A DNA stretch of 64,000 nt. Source: Asterochloris sp. CNOR1 (lineage: Eukaryota > Chlorophyta > Trebouxiophyceae > Trebouxiales > Trebouxiaceae). Positions 40,909-64,000 of this stretch are shown piece by piece. Position numbers and translations under genes: made by a program. The notes under the pieces are model-generated. The model ran no database searches. It was not told the DNA's origin and worked only from the letters and a program-made list of their open reading frames with translations. The stretch is taken from the NCBI GenBank assembly GCA_963969365.1, contig OZ017748.1, positions 4,151,001-4,215,000 of the forward strand. Direction: 5' to 3'. How positions within the stretch are numbered: the first letter of the stretch is position 1; each line of letters starts with the position of its first letter.

Positions 40909-42322
40909 ATGCCAGGAATGATATCCAGTGTCGCTCTGCAATCCAACTCAAGCTCATCAGGTAGCAGCAGCCGCTGCCTGACGATGTCGTCCAGATCCTC
41001 TATCAATACACTTTCGCCCAAGTATGGTTCGCGGTCCATTGCAAGGGCTGCACTTGTGAGGGCAATGATGCCAGGCCCATCACATCTTTCCATGGCTTGT
41101 TCCTGTAAATAGGTCACGACAAGAACTCGTTGGCTAAGGGTCTGCAGTGGCAGTGCTGCCCATATTTTGGAGGATGATGTCATTGCTTGCCTGCAGCACA
41201 AGTTCACAGCATCAGCAGCTGCTACTCAACAGAGCGCAAGCTGGAGGTAGGAGATGTCGAGCTGTTGCAGGCTTGAAGCAGCTTTAAGGAGGCAGAGGAT
41301 TTGGAACAGGAGCAGGGCACAGCTGCAGCAGCCAACAGGTGTTGTGAGGGCCTCTGCAGATGTGCAGCAGTCTGCTCAGCGCCTCATGGTAATGTATGCA
41401 GTGTGGCAACAACATGCGAGGCTGGCTATACAGAGCATGTTCTGACAGGGGGCTGCAGGCTGGGGCTGCAGGCTGGTGCTGTGGCTTGCTGTAAAAGCTG
41501 CTTGCTGCCATGGGTGCCTCCTCTGGGGTTGTCACGCCAGCATCTGTCACAAGTCAGGTTCGCATGCGGCAAAGCTGTGACTTGCGTGGTGCAAAGCTGC
41601 ATTGAGAAAGAGATCCTTACCTTGTCCTCTGCTTCAAGGTACTTCAGCTATCTGCTCAGGGGCTCGGAAAGAAGCGGATTGTCGAGCGTGCCGATGTACT
41701 TCGCCAGCGTGGTGGTGTCAATGGTTGCCTGAGCCTCATCAGCCACCCATGTGTCTCCAGGCTGAAGCCCACTCCTCACAAGAAGCTGGTAGAACCTGAT
41801 CAGTAGTCCCTCGGTTTCCCGTCCTTCCACCAGGGCCTGTGTGGACGCAGGGCAGATTGTGCTGACTGCACAGGCCATGCTCGACATGGCTCACCAGGCC
41901 TGCAATAATGCCATGGAACTAAGGCAGACTGTACTGACTCACACAGGTCATGCTTACCTGGGTGGCAGGTCTGATGAAAGATAGTTCATCAGCTGCCTGT
42001 TTTTCCTCCTGCTGCTGATGATGTATTCTGAGAACATGTCACAGAAGTCTACAAGAGACTTTGCCAGAAGCTGCAATGCGTAGCGCTCCCCAAACTTGTG
42101 CCTGATCTCATCTCGCAGCTGTCTTGCGATGACGCTGCCATAAGCACGGTCCAGTGCCATTATTTGCTGCCACTGTCTGCTGAGGCCCTCCTCCAACTTG
42201 TGCTGCCCGGCTTCCAGCCTGGCCTGCCCGGCTTCCAGCTTGTGCTGCCCGTCTGTCATCCTGGCTTCCAAATTGTCCAGCTTTGCGATGATGTCTCGCA
42301 AGAGGGCATCTGAGGAGCTCAT
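40909..42322 (-). CDS. Coiled-coil protein of unknown function, 3' end unresolved
   Basis: Exon 1 (41958-42322) encodes 121 residues. It starts MSSSDALLRDIIAKLDNLEA, continues with a short internal repeat (LEAGQ / LEAGQ / LEEG) typical of a coiled coil, then a folded-looking part with FGERYALQLLAKSLVDFCDM and a basic SSRRKNRQ. A second open stretch at about 41650-41860 (EGLLIRFYQLLVRSGLQPGD) and a third exon at 40909-41102 (ALTSAALAMDREPY, LPDELELDC) are probably parts of the same gene, but the exon 2 borders are not settled. No family was recognised. Its start is 418 bp from that of SPT16 on the opposite strand. Confidence 0.45.
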
Positions 42323-42740
42323 TGCAACAGCTCAGGAGGCCGCTGTTAAATTGTACCTTGTCAGTACAATCTTTAGTCCTTTCAGCATTCGCGCATACGC
42401 TGTCAGATGTGCGAAGTGCACAGATGGCACATGCTCCAGCAGCAGATTGTGCTAGGCCTTGCACACCTACAGGGGGTCAATGAACCTCAGGATGCACGAA
42501 CTACATGAAACATGCGAGGCTCATCAATTCTGCGGCTGGCCATTCATTTACACCTGGAAGCAGCCTCAGAGAAAAAGAGGGCATCAGCTGGTTCACGAGC
42601 ATGCAATGAAGGCGGACAAGATTTCTACTTGTGGGTTCACCTCTTTTCTGTGGTCAACCGCAGGCACTCGAGTTTGCTCGAGGTGCTCTTCAGGGCAGAT
42701 CCAGGCCAGCAGCTGAGGCTGGACAGCCCAGTCATACAAT
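42323..42740. promoter_or_regulatory. Shared divergent promoter region, coiled-coil gene/SPT16
   Basis: The 418 bases separate two divergent start codons and must carry both promoters and 5' UTRs. No specific element was identified. Confidence 0.45.
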
Positions 42741-57033
<14,293 letters not shown>

Positions 57034-57156
57034 CCTTACGCTGCAACACAGCGCTGTACCACTGTTATTGCTTAGGCAGGAACGGCGCCCGACAAACATT
57101 TGATTGCCATGGATTTCTGTGATTTCATGAGCGAGCTGCAACTGCACCGCTCGCGC

Positions 57157-57839
57157 TTACTCACGTCTTGTAAGACTGAGCAGCTCTTGCTTGAGACTGG
57201 TTGTCAGGTCCTGGCACTGCTCCTTGGTGGGGTGCTTTTTCAGGCGGCCATCCATCATTTCAAGAGCAGCAATTGCACCAGAGCTCTCATTGTCTGGGAA
57301 GGTATCAGCCTTCAGCTCCCTCACATCCTGCCTGAACCTGGAGAAGGGCGTCTCTCGCAGCAGCAGTCGGGCGGTGTCAAACTGCCCAATGCTGCACAGC
57401 GTTTGCACCTTGCCCAGCTGTGCGCTGGCTGCCTGCAGGGCCAAATGGCAGCTCTCTATGGCAGAAAGGTGTTCTCAGGGAGCAGTCGACTAAAGGTCTC
57501 CATGCATGGCCAGGTGGTGTAAGCATTCAGGCATGTGCAGAGGACGGTCAATGAGGTCCTCACCTGCAAGTCTTCGCCTGCTGAGGCTCTCAGCTGCTCT
57601 GCACCTGGCTGTGAGCGTTGCTGCAGCTTCTGCAGAATGGCAGCATTGCCTGCAGACGCCCACACCGGCAGAGTCACTGCCCAGCTTGTGAGGAACGCCG
57701 CAGCACATCTGTTTCTGACAGAGCTTGCAGAACAGATGGCCACTGGCGTGCATGCATACTGGGGATGCCTTGAGTTGCCTGCTCTCTGGAACAGTGGGCG
57801 TGCCGCAGGGTCACACCGCCCAGCCAGCATTGCAAGCAC
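57157..57839 (-). CDS. Predicted thylakoid-lumen protein of unknown function
   Basis: Two exons, 57564-57839 and 57157-57432, each of 92 codons, join in phase to give 183 residues. The N-terminus is bipartite: about 45 residues rich in Ala, Arg and Ser with no acids after the first ten, then a hydrophobic stretch AAAFLTSWAVTLPVWASA ending in an ASA cleavage site at 61-63. That is the plan of a plastid precursor sent on to the thylakoid lumen. The mature part of about 120 residues is helical and charged (SIGQFDTARLLLRETPFSRF, DVRELKADTFPDN, LTTSLKQELLSL) and recalls four-helix lumen proteins such as PsbQ in general character, but no family was recognised. It converges on SPT16 with 123 bp between stop codons. 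Confidence 0.7.
57169..57173 (+). terminator. TGTAA polyadenylation motif after SPT16
   Basis: TGTAA lies 136 bases after the SPT16 stop codon. It falls just inside the 3' coding end of the converging gene, so the two transcripts may overlap. Confidence 0.35.
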
Positions 57840-58558
57840 AAGAGTGTTAGAGGTGACATGGTCCAGTATAGGTCATATTATCACAGGCCATGTGACACCC
57901 TGCAACCGGTCATCATATCACAGGCCATGTGACACCCTGCAACTGTCACCGTTACAGTCGACATGCCAGACTGGTATCAGGAGCATGTCTCAATAGCACA
58001 GAGTGTGTACACTGTATAACAGTACAGCGTTACTTGTCAGCTGTAGCTGGTCTGAGAACAGGCTGGCCTGATCTGCTGTATGGCCCTTGTTGACAGAGGT
58101 GGTGTATGGTGGAGTGCCCTGTGGCAAACAAGTGTGCATGTCCCTGCCAGCTCCTTCATGCACTGCTACAGCAGCAGCCTTAGCCAGTCAGTGCACGGCA
58201 AGGGAGGAGCAGTACTGCTGTTTCAACTTAGGCCCACCACAACACCATTGCTCCGTAGGATGGTCATTGCTGTCAATGGTTCATCCAGCTGCTACTGTTG
58301 TCAAGTAGACAGCACGAGGCTTTACCTCCCTTTGTGCCATGTAGCTAGGCTGCTACCCTGATTGGACCAGAGGGACAATGTGCAGCCTGCAAAGAACATA
58401 TGCAAGCACGTGTCCTGATCCAGTGCAACTTATTGTGTAAATGTCAATATGAAGACATGAATGTGACCATGATGGCACCTCAAAGTACTTCAATTATATG
58501 TGGCGCCAGAATCAGATGAGAGTTCATTCACTGTCACCTAGGCTACTGCCAGCCCTGC
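57840..58558. other. Intergenic region with a short direct repeat
   Basis: No gene was recognised in about 720 bases. It includes a direct repeat (57871-57945) in which ATCACAGGCCATGTGACACC, CTGCAAC occurs twice, 36 bases apart. Confidence 0.5.
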
Positions 58559-61500
58559 TCAGGCAATTTTCCGGGCGCAAGAGGGAGTGCAGTGGAGCCA
58601 TTTGTGCTTCAAGGGTCTGTCAGCTGGTGGCACAGGCTGCCCGCTCTCTGCGTTGCACATGTCTGCCAGGCAGGATTGCCCATCTGCACTGGTCCCAACT
58701 TTCAAGGATCGCCCACCTTCACTGGTCACATCCAAGTCTTGCAGCATCTTGCCTAGTGCTCTGACATCAGGTGCCTCAGTGTAACAGGTGCCATCTGCCA
58801 TGATATCGTCTGGCCAGGTGTCCAGCTTGCCAAAAGCAGGCTTTCCCGGCTTCCCGCACAGCTCCAGATCCAGCAAAAAGTATATCTCCTTGGATTTACG
58901 AGCCACATCGGCCCAGCGTAGATCTCTGTGCACGTAACCTGCCTGCAGGCAAGGCGGCCAGGGCTCAGGTTGCCAGACTCTAGACACCCTGTTTCAAATC
59001 ACAGTCTGCACAGAGTGGCGTGCAACAAGGACTGCAGCAGTGCTCCACCAACATGCAGCAGCCAAGCATGAGGGCCTCAGGCAGAGCTGTGGCAGCCAAC
59101 ACAAGCTCCCGCCGCGCACAGCTCTGGATGCAAGGCTGAATGGCAAAATGTCGCTTACTTTGTGGATGGCAGCCAAGCCATGTAGCAGGCAATGTGCTGC
59201 ATGCTGGGCCTGCTGCTCATCGCAGGGCTTTGCATCTCCCGAGTGCTGCCCCACCGGCGCCAGGGTGACGCTGTACATGTTGCCCTTCACCACTGGGGGT
59301 TTGACAGCATGCACCAAGCCGCCAGCATCTCTCATCAGCCGATACGCCTTCGCCAGACTCTTAGCGTCGGCGCCCCACTTCTTGCAAAACTTGCTCCAGG
59401 GCTCGATGGTCTTGTGGGCAGTGAGCTCGCCTGTGAAGCGCCTGCAGCCGTACAAGTCTTAAGGCTGTCCGGCAGGCTGCTACAACAAGCAGAAGGAGCT
59501 TGGCACTGCTGCTCCACCTGCGGTGTTTCCAAGTGATGCCTTCTGCGTTACTGGCAAAGCACTATCTGTCAGGGGTACAGGCATGATGCTGCTGGCGTCA
59601 TCGTTTGCCTGATGCAGTCTGGCCCTGTGCATGCGTGCTCACAGTTTGCGCTTGTAGCCATCTTCGGCGCGGTCCCGCACATCCACATGGTCCACCGGCA
59701 GCACATAGGATGGCAGGCAGGCCTTCACGCCGTGCAGCAATCTGTGCAGGTTGATGATGGCAATCACTGCCTCCGCGCGGCCTGCCGGGGTTGCAAGCTC
59801 CAATTGGTCTGACACAGGGAGAGGATTGCTGGGAGCGTTGGGCAGAATGATGTGGAACTGCAGCTTCTGCTCCGCTGCGGTGGCTGCCATGAGGTAGGGC
59901 AGATCCCCATAGTACAACGGAGACCATTGCCCCTCTTGGCTGCAGGCGCAGAAAGCAGACAGGTGTGAGCTGGCAACTTCAGTGGGCATGCATGTCACAA
60001 TGTCAGCGACATGGCAGAGCTGTGACATGCAAGCTGGCTTGCTGCAGCTTTCTCCTGGATGGTGTTACAAGAGCCTCCTGCATTTGGGTTGCTTGACTCA
60101 CTTTTAAGGTCGTTCACTGCCTCCTGCATTGACACACCAGCAGACTTGACCTCCCACTTGAAAAGTAGCTGGAGCCCATTGATGCTGCGCAACTGCCATC
60201 TGGTCGCAAGCTACGGCCACTGTCTGAGAGCTCAGTCATTGTACTATCTTTGTCGCCTGCAACATGGAAAGCAGGTGTATAGCACAACCTCAGACCTGTG
60301 AGCAGGTCAATGAGGTGGCTGCAGATGACTCAATGGGCCAGCTTCACTGGCTGGTGGCGTTGGCAAAAGTATCAACAGGCCCTGCATCCTCAGCTGTGCT
60401 TACCCTCATTGAGCTTGGCAGTTAGCCCCAGCTTTTGCTTCCCAGTCACAAGGGCGTCCAGCGTTTGCACAAGCAGCCGCACCAGGAAGTGCGTTGCATC
60501 AAAGACCATCTTGTCCTCAGCTCCCTGCAGGCAGAGGCCACACCTCAAGCACAGGTCTAAGGGTGTCACAAGCTGCAGGCCCTGGCTGTGGCAGCAGCCA
60601 AGTAAGGATGCAAGTTGCAGACTTGTATGGCTCATGTGCAGCAATGCAGACTGCTGACTGGGTCCATGGCTTTCCACATAATGGAGTCGAACGCCGATGC
60701 GATGATGCCACATGAGTGATCCCTCAGCGTGAATGCGGCCCGCAAGTCTGCATGACCAGTGGCGCCCAGCGAGTCCAAGACAAACTGATCCACAGGTATC
60801 CCACAGAGCGGCTTGGCACGCAGAGCATCAGCCAGCGACTCGCACGTGCTGGGCAGCTTTCTGATCGGCTCTAGCAATTTTGCTGCCAGCAGGGCAGAAA
60901 CATCCTCCACGCGCGCACCTGCAGCATGCCACTGATGACTCAAGAGTGCAGCCCTAGGGACCAGCAGCATATGCTCAGGAGAGAATTGTCCATCCCTCAC
61001 TCTGTGAGGTCTCAGGATGCAGCATGCTCCAGACTTCTGGCTACACGCTTGACATCATGAAACAAGCAGCCTACGCAGCCACTCACCTTTCCTGATGTTC
61101 ACCTGCCGCAGCGCGCCAACAGCTTGCTGGACCCCAGAGAGCGATGCAGAGAGGCATCTATGACTTGCATCACATTTCACCAGCAGCAGCATGATGCTGG
61201 GCTGCACTATCAAGCGCCGCCCTCTGCTGCAGCACCCGCCACGCCAGCCCTTGATAGCGCCCATTCACAAAAAACCATAAGGGGCGCCCCTGCACTGGCC
61301 TTTGCAACAGAGTTGCAGGTGGCTTACCCGTCAGCGGGATGTCACCTGCAGGCTCCTGGGGCCATTGTGAGCCTGTACATACCCAGACCAAACAACATGG
61401 CCACATAGACTTGCCTCGCACTGCCAGTGACCCCTCGAGGCTGCATGCCCCATGCTACAGATCCTCGCAGAAAGCCAGAGGTGCTACCCCTTCACACCAA

Positions 61501-62707
61501 CCACTCACACCCCACACTGCAAACTCATCCACAGGGTGCAAGACAGAGCAGAACAAGAAGCATGCTTGAACACCTGTGCGTGGCTTCTTGCTGGGGCCTG
61601 CTTTGCCATCTTCCACGCTGCCAGCTTCATGGCTCCATTTGCCTGCACAGAGAAAAGAATCCTGTAATTCAGACAGCATGCCCACATGATTTCTTGCCAT
61701 AAGTCATTGTGCGGCAAAGGCAGTTGATGTGTCATGCTGCCTGCCTCAGCCTTTGAACGTGTGACAGTCGCAGGCAACCCTACAGTCTCAACGCACAGCT
61801 TCATTCAAACTTCTGTGCGCCTGCATCAAGCAGCCTGTGCAACCACTCACCACATCACGTCTCAGAGCGAAATACGCTTGCATGACACCAAAAAGATGCA
61901 GTCAAAAATCAGACGCTGCCTGCACTGACATGCACCAGGGCAACCAAACTTCACCAGCACCAGCATACACAATGTGCACCTACTCAACACACCTGTCTTT
62001 GGCTGTCTCAGTGCATCCACAGGCTTGCTACCTTCAACTACCACATGCAGCTGGCAGGAGGAGGCTGCTCACATCAGGGCAGCCATATGTTGTCAGCAAC
62101 AACAGAGCCGTGCCATCAGCGCCAGTTTCCCACCACACCAATGAGCCACTTTAGCCACCACCAGCACACAGCCATGTGGGGCACCCATGCACTGGCCTCT
62201 GAAATCTGCAGCCCACTTGCCCAGACCCATCACAGGTTGATCGTGGCCAGGCCCAGCCATGACCTTTTACTGTGGGCCCGCCATCAAAAAGTATGCATGG
62301 CTTGTCCAACTGACACAGCGTGGGCGGTGTGTTTGTAGGATGCAGGTGGATTTCGCTGGAGCATGATCTCACCTGAGGGCTCAGGCCATTGTTAGCCCGT
62401 GCACACCCAAGCCCATGTGTCATCCAGGTAGTGCCCAGCACATGATTGCCATGACTGATCAGGACAAGCAGCTCAACCACAGCTACCACGCAGGGAACCG
62501 GCTACACACCTCGGCGCTCAGACAGAAAGGCCCTGCTCCAGCCAGTGCAGGAGCATTGCGAAATCTCAGAACCAGGTTCTGCAGACGTTGACGAGCATCA
62601 GCGCTTGCGCCATAGAGCACGCCAAGTGCGGCGTCCCTGGATTCATCCTCCAGCCCAGAAAGAGCATCTGCGGCCAGTCCTGTATCGTCCGCCATATTCC
62701 AGAGCAA
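58559..62707 (-). CDS. Nuclease-like plus protein-kinase-like protein, possibly broken
   Basis: Proposed exons: 62510-62707, [gap], 61574-61642, 61236-61345, 61087-61126, 60659-60918, 60404-60524, 60102-60256, 59643-59934, 59159-59441, 58559-58942. From 61642 on, phases match except inside 60102-60256. Features: KKPRTGDIPLTGKPP; RPLWFFVNGRYQGLAWR; a helical part; then SLRPDG and, in another frame, LQLLFKWEVKS, which look like the PD and E-x-K parts of a PD-(D/E)XK nuclease fold; YYGDLPYLMAATAAEQKLQF; and a C-terminal kinase-like domain with GYVHRDLRWADVA (HRD-like), YFLLDLELCG (DLE in place of DFG) and EAPDVRALGKML. No obvious glycine loop was seen. No family name is certain. Nuclease-plus-kinase layouts occur in Crinkler-like eukaryotic effector families, but that is an analogy only. 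Confidence 0.5.
62200..62420 (-). repeat. Decayed copy of the kinase-like gene's exon 61236-61345
   Basis: Plus-strand GATCTCACCTGAGGGCTCAG, GCCATTGTTAGCCCGTGCAC at 62366 parallels GATGTCACCTGCAGGCTCCT, GGGGCCATTGTGAGCCTGTA at 61339. GGGCCCGCCATCAAAAAG at 62273 parallels the antisense of the FFVNGRYQG codons near 61260. The copy is about 1 kb upstream in the sense of the gene. Confidence 0.6.
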
Positions 62708-64000
62708 TTTACCCTGAGGGCAGGTGCAGCTGTGCGCTCAGAGCTCATCAAGAAGCCACATGAAATAGCAGACACTTGTTGTCAAGATGCTCACCGGCTT
62801 ACTGAGAGTAAAGTGACGGAGAAATGGGCTGCTGAGCCTTACAGTCACCAGCAGTTAGGTTCGTCTCAGAATTGCCTCCCCGACCTAGTTACCACAAAAG
62901 TCTCACATTCAATTCCAGGACGCACTTCATCAGCAGCACTCCACAGGCCATTTCAAGCAAGATCCAGGACGCACTCACATGCACCACAACCTCAAGCATC
63001 ATCTGGGCAAGACACACTGCCAACATCGTCATCATGGCTACCGTTGACCCACACGACACACCCGATTGCCAGCAGAAGGCCTACACATATGCAGGTGCCC
63101 CTGACGCAGATGGAAATCACCTTCTGCTCCCCTACACACAACCTCAGTATACACTGCAAGCAAGGGGAGCTGCTGCTCAACATGCTCTGCACCATAATCA
63201 GGCCTGTCCCTGGCAAGCAACTGCCTCACTTTGCAGCAAGGGGGCCGCGCCAGTACACACAACTGCTTCAAAACTGCAGAAAGGGGCAGCGCATGGCCCT
63301 TCACTCCACAGTCCGCCAGCGCAAGCTCTGCACGAGGAGGGGTTTGAAGCAGTCAGGATCTCACATGTAGGCCTGTGTACATTTGCTAAGCCCTCTCTGT
63401 AGAGATCTCCCGCGGTGATGATGATTTAAATTTAAAGTCCGTAGCCTCAATGCACGGGCATAGGACTATGATCATTTCATCCTACCAATGAACTTTGCTG
63501 AAGGTGTAGGGGTACAAAAAGAAGCAGTACAGGCATATCAAGCAGGTCACTGTACTTGGCTGGTAAAGAGGGAGCCGGCGCTCATAGCAGGCCTTGGCAC
63601 TGTGCTGGGCTTCATCACCACGTTGGACTGCTAGCTGAGGTTGCTGCCCGAAATGCAAACACCCTGGATCCTGTATGGCGCAGGGGGGGGCCCAGCCCCC
63701 CTGATTGGCTTGCCACGCCCTCTCAGCTCGTAGTCTTCGCAGTCATGAGAGAGTTGTGCGCGGTAAGCTGCAAGCCCTAGCTAGGTCGCCACAGCTGTGG
63801 GCTTACTAAAGGAAACCTATAGGAAGCAGTGTGACGCCCCGCAGGCACTTATAGAGCCACGAAGACGCAACTGCGAGGTTTGGGACCTCCAGTACAGGCT
63901 GAGAAAGGTGCTGTTCAAGGCATTACCAGCTGGCACAGCTGCACACAAAATCGACTTGGTTCGCGTAGCTCTGGAGTTGTTTCTGACACCCACAAGAGGG
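62708..64000. other. Right-end region without a recognised gene
   Basis: Nothing in this 1.3 kb could be assigned. A long plus-strand open frame (62588-63370) runs through it but has no family features. A short AT-rich palindrome-like phrase (ATTTAAATTTAAA) is at 63424-63436, and GGGGGGGCCCAGCCCCCC near 63684 could form a hairpin. Upstream exons of the minus-strand kinase-like gene could lie here. Confidence 0.45.

Noticed and set aside
62588-63370. 260-residue plus-strand open reading frame
   Set aside because: It has Pro/Thr/Ser/His-rich composition without domains, overlaps the antisense of a better supported exon, and could not be linked to splice sites or a family.

Overview
The window is nuclear DNA of a eukaryotic green alga, most likely a chlorophyte such as a trebouxiophyte; the species cannot be fixed from the sequence alone. 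The evidence is dense intron-rich genes with GT..TGCAG introns, a plastid-type cystathionine gamma-synthase, a TAP38/PPH1-like LHCII phosphatase, a thylakoid-lumen precursor, a flagellar radial-spoke protein, and TGTAA motifs (the green-algal polyadenylation signal) just after several stop codons. No bacterial operons, rRNA, CRISPR array or intact transposon was seen.

Layout from left to right: 1-2.9 kb, degenerate repeats with only tentative exons; 2933-3817 (+) small ZNF706/At2g23090-like zinc-finger protein; 4096-4982 (-) mitochondrial ribosomal protein mL54; 5114-11661 (+) replication factor C subunit RFC2, diverging from mL54 with only 131 bp between start codons; 12175-15094 (+) Mn-type CDF/MTP metal transporter; 15391-22764 (+) TAP38/PPH1-like PP2C; 23222-27515 (-) cystathionine gamma-synthase; 27747-33982 (-) nucleoporin NUP58; 35034-35694 (+) PMP3/RCI2 proteolipid; 35900-39252 (-) radial spoke protein 9; 40909-42322 (-) coiled-coil protein of unknown function; 42741-57033 (+) FACT subunit SPT16 in 24 exons; 57157-57839 (-) predicted thylakoid-lumen protein; 58559-62707 (-) a multi-exon gene joining a nuclease-like EVK segment to a divergent protein-kinase-like domain; 62.7-64 kb, nothing recognisable.

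Exon structures were rebuilt by hand by matching splice phases. mL54, RFC2, CDF, CGS, PMP3, SPT16 and the lumen protein close completely. PPH1 has a tentative first exon, NUP58 lacks its central coil exons, RSP9 lacks one short exon, and the kinase-like gene has an unresolved frame break. The genes are unrelated housekeeping, photosynthesis and flagellar functions, not one pathway.

The most striking feature is not a gene. In most of the intron-rich genes, introns carry degenerate copies ('echoes') of the neighbouring exon-intron junction: several decayed copies of the start of the next exon, each behind its own CAG, and decayed copies of the end of the previous exon with its GT donor. In RFC2 one exon has five such copies in the preceding 0.8 kb, and SPT16 has five donor-bearing repeats at an exact 69-bp period. 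Introns here appear to have grown by repeated local duplication across splice junctions.
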